From NCBI GenBank assembly GCA_019426215.1, contig CM033402.1:25145102-25209101 (forward strand): a stretch of 64,000 nt of DNA, in the 5' to 3' direction. A program made the position numbers and the translations under genes. Position 1 is the stretch's first letter; the number at the start of each line of letters is the position of its first letter. Below, piece by piece: positions 46,616 to 59,600 of this stretch. Source of the stretch: Buddleja alternifolia (taxonomy: Eukaryota; Streptophyta; Magnoliopsida; Lamiales; Scrophulariaceae). The notes beneath the pieces are model-generated. The model had not been told where the DNA came from, searched no databases, and worked only from the letters and a program-made list of their open reading frames with translations.

Positions 46616-47612
46616 CCTAGCAGCTAAAACATTGAGACAAGGATATTTCTGGCCGACAATGCAGAAAAATGCTAGAGAGTTAGTACAAAAATACAGGAGC
46701 TGTCAAAAGCATTCTAACATTAGTCACCTCCCGGGCGCCGACTTGCGACCTTTGGAGAGTGCATGCCCATTCGACCAGTGGGGACTTGACATAGTGGGGC
46801 CATTTCCATTGGCCACTGGGCAAAGAAAGTTCCTACTAGTAGTGGTAGACTATTTCACCAAGTGGGTAGAAGCCAAGCCGTTGGCCAAAATATCTGAAAA
46901 AAAGTGATGAAGTTCTTATGGAAAAACATAATAACACATTTGGCATACCAAGTTCCTTAGTCTCATATAATGACACTCAATGTCAAGGTGCAAAGTTAAG
47001 GGAGTGATGCCAAGAGTTAAATATTAAGCAGTATTTCACCAACGTTAACAACCCTCAAGCTAATGGGAAGACAGAGGTCACCAACCGCACTATACTTCAA
47101 CACCTAAAAACTAGGTTGGGCGAAGCAAAAGGAAATTGGGCGGATGAAATTCCGGCGGTGTTGTGGTCCTCTCGCACCACACCTAGAGTAGGTACCGGGG
47201 AGACTCCCTTCAACTTAGTGTATGGAGCTGAGGCCATAACCCCGATTAGAAATTGGATAAAAGAGCTTAAGGATAGGCCAATATGATTTCACCCAAAATG
47301 AGCGAAGTATGAGGGAGAACTTACATTTTATTGCAGAAGTAAGGGAGAATGCGTCAGCAAAGATGGCAAAGTATAAGGCGAGAATGGATTGGGCTTACAA
47401 CTGTTACGTCCGGCCCCGACGCTTCCTGGTGGGAGACTTAGTGCTCAAAAAGAAAGAAGCAATGGGTCTGGTCTGCAAGTTGGAGGCCAAATGGGAAGGT
47501 CCCTACCAAATAACTGAGATAGTAAACCCGAGTACCTACAAGTTGATGACAACTAGTGGCAAGGAGGTTCCACATACTTAAAATATAGCCAACCTAAAAA
47601 GGTATTATGCCT
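46616..47612 (+). pseudogene. Tat integrase, frameshifted
   Basis: RQGYFWPTMQKNARE and CQKHSN belong to the zinc (HHCC) region. CPFDQWGLDIVGPFP and VVVDYFTKWVEAKPLA give the catalytic core with the first Asp. A frame break near 46905 precedes the rest. 47309-47581 is the C-terminal module (VGDLVLKK, KWEGPYQI), the GPY/F domain, ending with NLKRYY after a stop. Inactive but clearly recognisable. Confidence 0.92.
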
Positions 47613-48415
47613 AGCAAATTCATTAATTTGGTCCATCGTTAATTTTCTGTCGCTGTTAATTTTATTTGAGTTGGCTCCATGTCAAACACACAAATGAGCG
47701 ATTATAGTGCCCCCTTTTTTAACCATTTTACAACAAACGTTGAATGTTCTTTATCAATAGTGCATTCACCATCTCTTACATACATGTTTCAAAAAGAGAA
47801 CAACATATCAACATAGTCCCTTGAAACTAAAGGTTTCTAACTGAGGCTACATTAAAAAGTATACACGACCCCATCAGAGGTCAATATAGATGGAACAATG
47901 AAAGTCCCCGAGCTAGAAAAGACTCGAACCAGGCTTATCTACCTCATAATTCTTCTAGCAGTACCGAGAGGGATCGATCCTCCACAAAGGACCCCCCCTC
48001 CAAAAAAGGTTCTGGACCGAGGTTATATAAATAAAATTGAAGTGGCGACCAATGTCACACTATAAATAATAATACGATAAACCTTGCTACTAGACATTCC
48101 ACCCACTTAAAGGCATGAATAAGAGGCGAGGCCATGCTCATAGTCAGCCATTTATTAACAAAAATGGCAATCAACCCCTGTACAAATCTTACTCCTTAAA
48201 GCTTTACCTATAGAAAAACTCAAAGGAGTGGGGGACAAGGATTGGGAGTAGGGACATCAACCATCAACATTAAGCTAGGAGCCCACTAAGGGTTATAAAT
48301 ATAAAAACCTTTAGGCTACGCTAAACCAAAAAGACTATCACATAGTCAAATGAACATAAAGTAGTCTTACAAATCACTAAAAAAATATAACAAGTGTAAA
48401 TAGATACTAACGCTA
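47613..48415 (+). other. Tat 3' non-coding region
   Basis: Between integrase and the end of the antisense ORF. No ORF in either strand resembles a family I know. Confidence 0.5.
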
Positions 48416-49423
48416 CATGCAAAAGCTAAATAAAGCTAGCTAGCTAGCCATCACAAGGAGGGTCACCACCCTGTCTCTCAATGTTTGGTACGGCCTCCTC
48501 ATCACTATCGTCAGGAACCGTGCCTTATATCCATCTAAAATCATCCTCGGGATAGCGACCACTCTCCCGAAGAGCTCGACGACATTTTCGGACCGTTTTT
48601 CCCATAAAGCCTAAGGTAATGTCATAGGCCTTTTTGTTACATTCTTCGAGAAATTTAGCACTCGTCTGAAAATTGTTCACCGCCAACTTCTTGATATACT
48701 TTATAGCTTTTTCCCAGCATCTGAGCTGAGGAAGCCTTGACCACAAGAGGTCTCCGCCTCAAGACTCTCAATAGTCTCGTGATACCTAGCTTTAGAGGAT
48801 TTGGAAAGGAGTTTCTTATGTTTTTTTTGAAACAATCCTCTAACTTTTTTTCGAAGTACTCACACTTAAGGTTGAGGTGATGAGACACCTAAACCATCTG
48901 AAAAAGTTGGAAAATATGAGCATTCTATAAAGTTGGCTATTCATAAGAATGATAAAGCGAAGAGAGAAAACAAAATGAACTCATCAGACCCTTGCTGGTG
49001 AGATCTCTTCATCAATTTGATCTATTGATATTAGAGATAGGCACTGGTAGTCGTGATCAGTGAGGGAAAGCCTCATCAATGACCAGGGAGTCACTAAATT
49101 TCCAGTATCCCAGAAGGATTGAACCAAGGGATCGTAGTTTACACTAAAGGTAAATAACCCCTTACCACGACCGGGGGTACCACAACTCATGGGAAAGATA
49201 TCACGGTTGCGCTTTGAGAGAAGAAGAGCTCGAACTAAAGTAAGCTCGGAGGCCTGACCTTGTGCACTCGCCATATAACTTCTTCTCTAAAAATGACTTT
49301 CTCCTAGGGTCAGCCGAAGATGTGCAAATAGGGGGCATCGCGAGAACCCCGGGCGACCGAAGCCGACCATCATGGAATCAAATTCAAGTACTGAAGATGC
49401 TGCCGGGTAGCGAAGGATCAGAC

Positions 49424-51059
49424 TGTTAGGTTAATGTCTTTAAATGCCACTAGAGGATTAGTAAATGATAGGACATTATCAATTTGTAGTTGTTTTTAAA
49501 CCGGTCAATAAAAGGCTATTAGTTGTTTACTTTTATAGTGGCATTTATATATAGTAATCATCTATGAGTCGATGAACACAAGAGTTAAATCTCTAAGGCA
49601 CTAGAGGAGTTTGATACTTGTGTATTAAAATAGTCTGCAAGTCAAAGATTTTCAATTGGGCATTGGAAATTATGAAGATTTGTATGATATGAGTTTTGAC
49701 GAGAAAGGTGCTCGTCAATCACTAGAAAGTAGTGAGGAACTCACATCATAGGTGCATTGATGGAGATAGTGGCACTCAGACATAACTCGCATCGATTCTG
49801 TCACATGGGTTTTCACTCTTTGTCAGTCAATGACAAAATTGATTAAGTTGTAATAGGTGTGTCTGAACTTTAGACTTGAGGAATCGAGTTGAAGATATAC
49901 TTGTGACATTAGGTCCGTTATTAGAGTAGTTAGGCGCAATTCACCCGTTGGTGGGGTCAACCTCGAAATGCAACCTAATGGGCTAGTAGCGGTCTTAACT
50001 GATATACAATATAGGATTCGTTCCCTCGAAGGTGAACTAGGAATTATTCTATGCATTTATAAGTAAGTTAAATCTTAAAGTCTTTGGCTAAAGCATTCAC
50101 TGATCTGAACTTATTACAAAAATAGCATAGTATCAAGTCAGTGAGTTTGACTAAAATCCATGACTCTCACTTGACCGGGATAAGGAAACGAAGAGTTTAT
50201 ATTCACACGGTGTTTACAATTGGAAAGGTAAAAATGCTCTAATCATTTCATCTTATTTGGGTTAAAATATGGACCACTTGACTGGCTAGGTAGGACCTAT
50301 ATTCAATGAAATCCTTCCATTGCCAAATATAGATGAACCTAAAGAGTCACGCTTAAAAAGGAAAATTTGATAGAAAAATGAAATATTTCTTGTGGTAATA
50401 TTTTAAGTATTGGATACTTAAAATTAATTAAATGGAATTAATTATTTGAGAAAATAAATTAATTTTTTTATAGTTTAATTAATATATATTATTTCTTGGA
50501 GAAATAAAATTAATTAAATAAATTATCTATTATTTAATTAGATTAATTAATTAGATTGAATTAATTAATTAAATAGTTACACTAAGCTCAAATTGGTGAA
50601 CCAAGTGGCACACCAAGGCCTAAGAGGGGCGGCCACTAGGCGCCTTTTATGGGCTTAATTTGAGCACAAAGTATTCACTTAAGTGATGTAAATACATCAC
50701 ATTAGTTAATGCTTATGTGAGAAGTTGTAATTCACTAAGCCACAAGAAAAAGAACTCCTCTCCCCCTCTCTCTCTAGCCGTCGGTCTACACCAAAGAAAG
50801 TAGAAGATTTTTCGCATCAAATTTTTTCGGGGAGACAATTGGACTGCTCGGATCATCAAATTTTCAGCCGGAGTAATTTCGCGAATAAGTTGAAGAATTC
50901 AGGCTCGTGAGTTTTTCAACCACTTCGCTACAACGGGTAAAGTTTGTTTTACCCCATCGTACATACAAGTGATAAAACCCCGGGATTGATCCTGTTATGG
51001 TAAATCCAAAAAAAAAATTAAATTCCATTTTCGCTGCATTTGGTTTATTTTCCCCAACA
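49424..51059 (+). mobile_element. Solo copia LTR in the Tat element (TSD CAGAC)
   Basis: 1636 bp, starts TGTTAGGTTAATG and ends TTTTCCCCAACA. Perfect TSD CAGAC at 49419-49423 and 51060-51064. Content resembles the other copia LTRs, in + orientation (GGTGGGGTCAACCTCGA, CATGACTCTCACTTGA, TTAATTAA runs, GCTGCATTTGG near the end). No internal region, so it formed by LTR-LTR recombination. Confidence 0.93.
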
Positions 51060-51064
51060 CAGAC

Positions 51065-51361
51065 ACCCCGGGAGCTTTGCCCTTGCCCTTTTGAGTAGGA
51101 CAAGCAGGCCCCAAGGGTCGCACCCCTTGCCTGTCGGCTTGAGCGGCCTTGGCTATGGGTCCGCTGGCAACAGGTGGCCTCCTAGAGCGTCGCTGGACGC
51201 TTGAAACAAAAGTTTAAACTATTGAGAGAGCAATATTAAATCACGTATGCTCAACATGTATATTGGCAAGTAAGTCAATATCAATACAAGGGGAAAGTAC
51301 ATACCTTCAACATATATTTGTTTAATATCATAGCTAGTCTCGAAGAGGCTAGCCCCCGAAA
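51065..51361 (-). other. Tat internal segment between the two solo LTRs
   Basis: About 300 bp of original Tat sequence trapped between the two insertions. The minus strand carries SGASLFETSYDIKQIYVEG just inside the right solo LTR, followed by GTATGT, a possible splice donor. Confidence 0.5.
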
Positions 51362-51366
51362 AGATA

Positions 51367-53056
51367 TGTTGGGAATCCTGTTGGCATGCGCAACAGAATA
51401 TAAAAACAGATCTGGATTCCCAAACCAAGATCAATTTGTGGCTTTTGTTGATTTAAACAAGAAAAAGATTAATATGAAAACTTACCTTTTGCGTATTCAA
51501 CCTTTAATCCTTGTGAATCTTCAATCTTCTCCAACGGTTCAATTGTACCATCTCTAGATCATCACGCATGAGCGGACTCCGAGAAATCTCCATCTCCAAT
51601 ATCTATAGCGGCTAGGCGAGAATGAGTTGGAAGAAGAGTTTTCTCTGTCTAGTATTTTGGTGGAGGATTTCACGTTATGTGAAAATTACGTGTTATGAAT
51701 TAATTATCTTCGTTTTCTTTTGAGCTTGTGTTGGAGGATTAAATAATCCTCCAACTTGCTCAACAAGTCACACGCCCACCTTGGGCTTTTGGACCTTAGT
51801 TGGGCTAAGTTGACTTAGTCAACTTAGTCCAAATAATTTAATCACCTAATGTTTAATCTAATTAAATATAAACGTAAATTAAATTAATATTCTAATTAAT
51901 TAATTAAATGAATGAATAATTAATTAATAGTTTTAGTTGACCATGTCAACATAATTAATTTAATTATCAATGTTTAATCCCATTAAACAATAAACTAAAT
52001 TAATTAGTCCAATTAATCCATTTGTCCTTCCTAAGGACAAATTACCAAAACACCCTCCAAATACAAGACTTGATTTTCCCGTTTATTCCTTTATAGCGTG
52101 ACTCTCTAGATTTATCTCGATTGGCAATGAGAGGATTACAAAGGATATGGGTGACACTTAGCCAGCACCGTGGATCTACATCGTAGCCCAACCGAGTACG
52201 AAATGACTATGTCATTATGAACCTCCAGATTATAAATATCGTATGAGTATAAACCTTTCACCGACGTATCCCGATCAAGTGAGAGTCAAGGAATGTGTCA
52301 AACTCACAAGACTCGATGCTATGCTAAGAATCATAGTAATATGAGATTATCGAACACGAGTTAGTTCACTGGCTTTACCCAGAGACTTTCAATCTCATTT
52401 ACCTATGATCACATATGATACTTCTCATTTACTTTCGAGACAGTGAATTCCCTCTTGACAATCACCTCACATGCTACTTTCCCATTGGAAATCACTTCGA
52501 GGTCGACCCCACCAACGGTTGAATTGGGTCTAACTACTCTGATGACAGAATCCAATGTCACAAGCACACTGTGATCGTGACTCCTCAGGTCTAAGGCTCA
52601 CGCATATCTTCATAATCAGTAATCCAATCATTGACAGTTACTGAGTAAAAACCCATGTGATCGGATTACTATGAGCCATGTTCAAATACACTAATCCCAT
52701 CAATGTATCTATGATACAAACTCCCACTATCCCATAGTGCTCGACTGACACTCCTTTGTCAGAGCATGTGTCATACAAGTCCATACGAATCTCAATGCCC
52801 AATTGAGATTCTCCGACCTGCGAACCATTTAAGTGATCTAGTATCAAATCCTTCCAGTGCCCATCTTCTTAACGACTAAGGAGTGCGAAAGTTTGCCTTG
52901 ACACACATGCACTAGTTGTTCATTTAAGACTTATAGATGCCATCAAGAATTATACAAACAACATATTATTGTTTTTATATTAATTAGAGGTTACACAATA
53001 TAAACTTGTGCCTTATATTCTAACTCCTCTTTGGCATCAAGGACACATTCCCAACA
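51367..53056 (-). mobile_element. Solo copia LTR in the Tat element (TSD AGATA)
   Basis: 1690 bp with inverted ends TGTTGGGAAT / ATTCCCAACA. Perfect TSD AGATA at 51362-51366 and 53057-53061. Orientation is opposite to the solo LTR at 49424, and the body aligns with the copia LTR at 33164-34783 (GTATGAGTATAAACC, CGATCAAGTGAGAGTCA, CTTCGAGGTCGACCCCACC). Confidence 0.93.
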
Positions 53057-53872
53057 AGATAACCCTCAGTTGCCTCTAAGTGGGGGTAACCTTGTGAGAA
53101 ACAACATCCTCGCACCACCGTGTGGGGGTAAGAATAGGCAAACTACTTATAGGAAAGTAGAAAAACTTAGTTTTCCAATTGCCCTTGGAACAGACTTCCT
53201 GGTCAGGAATCTATACGGATATAAGGGATAAAAGTGAACAAATGAACCTCCTGAACTCATTCGCGCATCGAAGAGGCCCTGAAAGGCATCAAGAATCACC
53301 TCAAGGTCCAATGCTCTAAACAGACGGATGAAACCCTCAAATAGTGCAAAGCTGTTGGGGGTTAGCTGACATTACACACATTGTAGTAGCTCAAAATCAT
53401 CCATAACAAAGGGTGGCATGACAAAAAGAACCCCGATCTGAAATACTCCAAGTAAAGAGTCACATGATCCCGAGGTGGATTTCGAATCCTACTGCCCAGA
53501 ATGGGCTTCACGACCTCAAGCTCGGTCGTAACATTCTCAAAAAGCACTCCCAAATCATTATTAGTAATGGTGGACTCGCAAGTAGTGAGGTCCATAGTGC
53601 GAACCCGTGATGATTTCCCTCTTTGAGGACCATCCAACTCCTCGTAATCACTAGGTAAAGACTCCAAGTCGCCACGCTCGGAATGATCCTCACTCGATGA
53701 CAATGAGGAACTCTCTACGCGTGGAAAATAAAAAATTATGGAAAAAATCATGAGTCAAAGCACATAGAAAAGGCGCATAAAAAATACCATAAGTCGCCCC
53801 CGATAGAGACCCATGAGGTAATAACCCTCGGGTGGCGCCTCGAGGCATCACACCTGTAGACGGAAACCTCAC

Positions 53873-54425
53873 AGCCGACCGCGAGGCACTAGCCTCGTGG
53901 CTGAATTTTCAAGGGTTGCGACCAAGCGACCCCCTCCTCCCCGACATCTAAGGTGTAAATGCTCGTTATTGTATAACCTCCAAGTATGGATTCTCATATG
54001 CCCAATGGGTGCAAATTTCGACCCTCCTCCGCCCCCCTCCCCCAAAGTTGGTGGATATACGCAAGAAGCAGTTGCACCCCCGGAGAGAATCGACAAAAAC
54101 ACGCTTACTTCTACGATAAAGAGAAAATGACCATTGAACTATGAATATCAAGAGCAATAGTGGAAAATATTTACCTTGTTCGTAGTGGGTTCTACCTATG
54201 GTTGAATGAAAGAGTATTTCCTAGAGAGAGAAATATTTTAAAAAGTGAAATTTTGAAAAGGAGAGAATATGAATGAGTGTAAGAATGAAAGTCATCAACT
54301 CACCTTTACTTAAGTAAAAGTAGGAGGGGAGCTTTTAAATCCCCAAAATCTGTACAACTTTGGACTAAGTGGAATGGCCTGAATAAAATTACCTATACTC
54401 TCGAGTATCCTATTTCAAAAATCCT
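53873..54425. other. Tat 3' region before the polypurine tract
   Basis: Possible 5' leader of the antisense ORF. A chance Gly-rich minus frame (53869-54102) and its + complement are low-complexity. No firm element. Confidence 0.4.
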
Positions 54426-54442
54426 GGGAGTGGGGGGCAGTA
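54426..54442 (+). promoter_or_regulatory. Polypurine tract of the Tat element
   Basis: GGGAGTGGGGGGCAG directly before the right LTR. Confidence 0.8.
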
Positions 54443-54972
54443 TGATATGCACAAAAATTGTCTAGGGGCACTATGGTAATTAAACTACCCCTGCCTAAAC
54501 CGTGGCACCTCCCGCAGGCCGAGTCCGTGTATCATATTCAAGTTGAGCCCACCTGGGCTAGTGGCCCATGGTGAATTAAGCCCATTATGTCAGAAAGGCC
54601 ATATAGATAGCTAAGCCATTTAATATGAAAGGGCTATGTATAAGGTTTAAATATATAAGCTAATGGGCCAATAGTCAAGCCCTGACCCATAGACCATAGC
54701 CCACAATCAGCTCTATATATACCCTAAAAGAGCTGATTACTGATCATTATCCACTCTTCCCACAAGAATTCCACTGGCATTTTTAAAGAATAATTCCACT
54801 ATCGAACTATGAAAGACTTGATCCCATCACTGTGGGTATGTAGGCAGCTTGCCTATAGCGAGTGCAGTCTATACACTCTTCAACCCATTGCTTAGTTTGT
54901 CGTGTGTTGGGTCGGGATTCCCTCCCCACGTGTCAAATCACCTGACATTCACATACGCACAATTTCACCCTA
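54443..54972 (+). repeat. 3' LTR of the Tat element
   Basis: 530 bp, aligns with 43024-43516. Many substitutions plus indels, indicating the oldest datable insertion of the nest. Confidence 0.9.
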
Positions 54973-55235
54973 TATCAAGTACGGTTTGATACATGATGTA
55001 CAGTTCAAGAAACAAATTGCAATGTTTAAATAGCCTATTTCATTAGTTTATGTTAATTTTTAACGAAAAATAAATTGTGTAATAAACTTTGCTTAAAAGA
55101 GAACTAAATTTGTAGATTATTCAAATTACTAAGACTATTTTAAGATTAGATATAACGTGAGATTAAAACTAATACGATAATGTAAGACTAAATATGCAAT
55201 TTTAACTTTGTCTAAATCACCGTTGCGTTCAATAT
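54973..55235. other. AT-rich spacer
   Basis: No feature recognised. Confidence 0.4.
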
Positions 55236-56130
55236 AACCTATGATGCACGAATACGGATAAGAGAATACGGGTTTGATACGACACAGATACGAAATACGG
55301 CAAACTTCAAAATTATAGGATACGATACGTTGGGAATATGAATATATATATATATATATAATATTTAAAAATAAATTTGAGTCAATATGTTCATTAACAT
55401 AAATGAAAGTGTAAAATTGACACAGGCTCATTGTTTATAAATTCCAAAAAATTCGAAGGTAACCATAATATTTCATTATTTGCGGCGGTGTAAGAATGTC
55501 ATTTCATTGATATCAACATTTATCTTCTTATCCAAAATCTTTGGTAAGAAAGTTTAAATGATAGATTTTACGTGGAGTAAGAGAAGAAAAAATATATTAA
55601 GAAGTTAAAGCGATATGGTTTTTTGCTTCTTTAAATTTCCTTATTGTTTGTTTAACCTTTTAACGTATAGTCAAAGTCATTATTATTTCCTATTTTAACC
55701 TATAAAGTATTATATAATATTCAAATACTATGTCTGAAACCAAGCCTTTTGGCTCAGTGGTATAAAACTACCACTGAGACAACTTGAGGTCGACCTGGTG
55801 TGCTTCCAGGATCGATTTCCAACATTGTCAAAATAATGTTCGGCTAGCGGCAGCCACGCACCGCGAGCGGGGATTAGTCGAGGTGCGCAAAAGCCGGCTC
55901 AGACACCCCGTGGGAAAAACAAAAAAAATAAAAATATTATGTTTGATATTCAAGGTGCATTAGATTCTTCAAATTTTGTATGAGATATGACACCTGGAAG
56001 TATCGGATATGGTATCAGGATTTTTTTTAAAATTTTTAAATACACAAAAAGGGTATCCAACATGTATCCGGATGATATCCGAAAATTATCATATTTGATA
56101 CGATTATAATCCTGTACAAATCCAATTTTA
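55236..56130. repeat. Dispersed repeat of the GATGCACG/ATACGG type, holding a SINE
   Basis: Begins ATGATGCACGAATACGG, like 9865-9900, with repeated ATACGG/GATACGA units, an (AT)n tract near 55345, and further GTATCGGATATGG / GTATCCGGATGATATCCG units right of the SINE (55975-56100). Confidence 0.5.
55738..55933 (+). mobile_element. tRNA-derived SINE
   Basis: 196 bp. Box A TGGCTCAGTGG (about 55751-55761) and a box-B-like GGATCGATTTCC (about 55809). Body with GGTGCGCAAAAGCCGGCTCA and an A-rich tail. Flanks ATACTATGTCTGA (55725-55737) and ATATTATGTTTGA (55934-55946) form a 13-bp target duplication with two mismatches. The body resembles the Au-type plant SINE family from memory. Confidence 0.85.
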
Positions 56131-56287
56131 GGAGTATCGTCCGTCGTAGAATATAACCAATCAAACTTTCATCATCCAAGATAATCCACGCATCCGTGTT
56201 ACCCAACTTTTGCGCGTTTCCTATGGCCACAACCTTTTAGATTCTTTTATTTTTTTGAAAGATGACCACCTTTTAGATTCTTTCGCG

Positions 56288-56295
56288 TATAAAAA
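56288..56295 (+). promoter_or_regulatory. TATA box of the CUE/Smr gene (probable)
   Basis: TATAAAAA followed by GGC, 403 bases before the ATG, with a CT-rich leader following. Several short upstream ATGs lie in the leader. Confidence 0.5.
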
Positions 56296-56698
56296 GGCAA
56301 AAACAAAAAATTCTTCTTTTATAGTAGCCAGCCATCCTCGACCCCAGAAAACCAACCATAGTTTAACATTCCAATTTCGAAATTAGGGTTTCTGACATCC
56401 ATTACTCCATTTTTTAATTCAAACCCTGATTTTGGAATTCAATCATCTGTTTAATCTTTTTCGTTCTCTTATAGAGCCTTCTTTATTAATTTGTATGATT
56501 AGATTGATTTCTCCTGGGGTTCCCCGAGTTATTATGTTTTCGGAAAATTTGGTCTTCTGCTATCAATGAAATTACATATTTGGGTGGATCAGCTTTATTG
56601 TTGTTGTACTGGTACCTTTAGATGTACATAACAGCTACGTAATTGTAGATAAATACATTTGTACATAGTCAGTTTGTATGTATCGGTAGTTTACAACG

Positions 56699-59600
56699 AT
56701 GAGGCAGTCAAAGAAGAAGAGATCGAAAGGTTGTAGAAAGGGGAATACTGAGAATCATGCTGCACCGCATAAAACTGATAATGAGAAGGAACAAAAGGTT
56801 CTGAAAAACCTATTGGAGGCTTTTGCTTCAGTATCGCTGGAAGAAGCTACTGCAGCTTACAAAGAAGCCAATGGTGATCCAAATAAGGCTGCAGAAATCC
56901 TCGCCAATGTCGTCGAGGGTGCAGCCCAGGAGGATCAGAGCACCACATGCTCGAGCTCTAGTGGGAATTATAATGTGGGTTCGAGCTCCAGTTCAAATGC
57001 ATCAGATGTGTTTGGTGAAGCAAGTGATTTTCTTCAAGATGGGTTTAAGCAGCAGAGTAAACCTAATAAGTCAAAGAAGAAAGTTATTGCCTCTGCCGGC
57101 ACCGTATCAACGGTTTTGGGGAAAGACTACGTGAGGTCTACTCCGAAGAAGGGTTCGTCTAAGTTGAAGGGCTTCCATCATGAAACTTTGAACAAGGAGG
57201 AAGCTGAACAGTTCTTATGCTCAATGCTTGGAGAAGATTGTGAATTAAGCTTGGCTATAGTTAGGGATGTATTGTGTGAGTTGTCTGTTATCATTATTTT
57301 ACAGTTCTTCATTTCATCATATCTTTGTTGTGTGAGCTGGTATAGACTTCTTTTTATTGTTTTCTTTGGGGTGAAGGGGTGGGAGGCAGCTATATCTCTT
57401 TTTTTGATACTATAAGATTTTCATTATTAATGTAGTAAAATACAAAAAGTAGCATAGTCTTTTAGCTTTCTAGCTGAAGAGAAAGGCTCTGGGTGTATAG
57501 AGTGTACTTGTTAGATTATGCAGAAGCTGGGAAATTTATATTACAAATTATTGATAGTAGTTCTTAAGTCCCTTGTTAAAACTAGGATTTACGACATGAA
57601 ATAATTATTAATCAAGAGTAGACTGGATGGTTTAGTTTTATCTGAATGCAAGTGTGCATTTTTTGGGGATTATGGCTGATAAATCTACATTGAGATTGAT
57701 GTGCTAGATAGTTCTAGATTGTTTGTGACTTGATATTATCTTTACTTTTGACAGGTCAATGCGGATATAACCTAGAGAAGGTAAGACACTGATTTGTCTT
57801 CTTCCTTTTTTTTGTTTGCTTTGAATGTTAAAATGCAAAAATACTAAGCATGGTACATTATAGTAACTTAAGAGTTATATCTTCTCTCTACCTGCATTAT
57901 TTCAAATGACTGTTCATATGATCTCCATTCGCCTAAGATTAATACCTTTCTCTTCCTTTTCCTTCAGAAGGTCCCTTATTCAAACTGATAATGGCTTTTC
58001 TAAAGAAAACCGTGTTGCCTTTCTCCCATCATGCAATATCTTCCTTATTATCCAAACTAGCATGTGTATGGAGAATACAACCAAGGTTAGAAGGAATATC
58101 AAGGAACACAATTACAGGACTGCTATTTGCTAAATAAATATCCAAGTAGGAAAAAAAATTCAATGAATCGTAATCAAGCCAAAGTTCTCTTCCAGAGAAT
58201 TTATACATGTACGAAATATTAGTAAATAATGTCTTGCATGCACTAACAGACATATCTATTCAGAAACTAAAAAAGAAAAATTAAAATACAAAAGACCCTG
58301 AAAAGTGATTGGAACATTACTTGCTGTACAGCACCCACTACAGTACCTCAATAACAGTTTCACTAAGTAAATATTAGCTGAAACAATGACCAAACTCCAT
58401 GTATATTCAGATATCATCCTGCATCATGACTGATTCCAAGAAATGCCGCCTGTGATACCATTACTGCATGCAGCCTCTCAGCCTAATATTCAGTCTTTCC
58501 TTTCTATATTCTAAAATAAAGCGATTTGCATTTCTCTCAAAGTCACACCTGATATGCAATCGCCAACAATGAGAGAATTCACATATCTATTTTTGTTGCC
58601 AACATGACTAAATCATTGAATTCAGTTCTTACAATGCTACAACACCTGAGAATGGCCACTATTTGACCATTCTTATCTGGGTGCAGAATAATAAGATTTT
58701 AAAACTAAGTTTGACTAATTGGTTGCATTCGAGTAGTTCCAGACAGCAATTTCGGATTCTACCTCACGACATTGCATGATAGCGTAGAATTAAGTGCCAA
58801 ATGGAGTTTCATATGTACACATATTAATGATTATGTTGATTTTATATTTTGTGAGTTGCAATTCTTAAGACATGTTGGTGCATTTTGCTACATTGGACTC
58901 ACTTGCTGTCTATCGCTGTTTGCCTTGTGGTGTAGGTCAAATTGGCTTTGGTTGTGGAAATTCATTTGAATTTAAATTGGGGATTTTGTTATGATGCTTC
59001 AATTTTAAACTTTTTATCTGCATAATATAGCATTTGGATTTGGCAGTAGCAATGATGAAGAAATGATGTCATTCCGTGGGTTGAATTTTCTGGGTGACTG
59101 AAATCTCGAGTTATATTTGCTTTATTTCAATTTCTCCATTTTATTTGCTAAAGGAGTATAGTGGCGCTTAGTCAATCTTTCAATACGTTCTGATTTCCAT
59201 TGCTTTCCTTCATGTCTCCATTTTATGAGATAATTCTTGCATCATGGAGCAACTACTGAGTATTTATGCTGAAGATTTTGGGAAAGAGAAAGATTTCAGT
59301 TTCATATGTTTTACATTGGTTTTGGTGCCATTTCCCCTTTTCAGGCTTTAGATGCAGTGCTTGAATTATCGGCTTCCTCCAAGGAGCGAGCAAATGGTTG
59401 TAATGAATCTACCATCAGAGAAGATGCTCCATATCTTACTGAATCAACTGACGATGTATGCTACACTTAATTCTCTTATACTCTGAGGTGTCTGGAAATT
59501 GCTTAATTCATTTTAGTGATCTTTGCTATTATGCAATATAGTTGCTTGTATGCTACTTCCATACCGTGAATCCTTCTATATCTGCTGACAAGTGCACAAC

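Larger units (their letters stand above)
48416..53872 (-). pseudogene. Antisense accessory ORF of the Tat element, split by two solo LTRs
   Basis: Minus-strand reading frames on the 3' side of integrase, 53872-53057, 51366-51060 and 49423-48416. In 53751-53362 and the next frame leftwards there is PPRDHVTLYLEYFRSGF...HPLL and then LTPNSFALFEGFIRLFRALD. That resembles the plant 'transposase_28 / putative gypsy-type transposon' domain (LYxxxFRAGLRFPLHPF...LxPNSWR). Further left, 49274 starts MASAQGQASELTLVRALLLS, and 48888-48416 has a coiled-coil-like, Lys-rich tail ending in acidic PDDSDEEAVP. Stops and frameshifts are present. Intron borders cannot be fixed. Tat-lineage elements are known to carry extra, sometimes antisense, ORFs here. 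The domain match is from memory. Confidence 0.55.
43024..54972 (+). mobile_element. Tat-lineage Ty3/gypsy retrotransposon with nested solo LTRs
   Basis: 11.9-kb element. LTRs are 43024-43516 and 54443-54972 (TGAT(G/A)TGCAC start, TTTCACCC(C/T)A end), well diverged with indels. After the left LTR, TGGAGCCGTCTGTGGGAA is a primer-site-like sequence; GGGAGTGGGGGGCAG before the right LTR is the polypurine tract. Internal order is protease, RT, RNase H, a second archaeal-type RNase H and integrase. A long 3' region then carries an antisense ORF. The dual RNase H is the hallmark of the Tat lineage. Gag is almost entirely missing. No TSD recognised. Two solo LTRs (3.3 kb together) interrupt it. Confidence 0.92.

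Noticed and set aside
53869..54130. Gly-rich and Pro-rich opposite frames
   Set aside because: Complementary low-complexity frames in the Tat 3' region; no homology visible.
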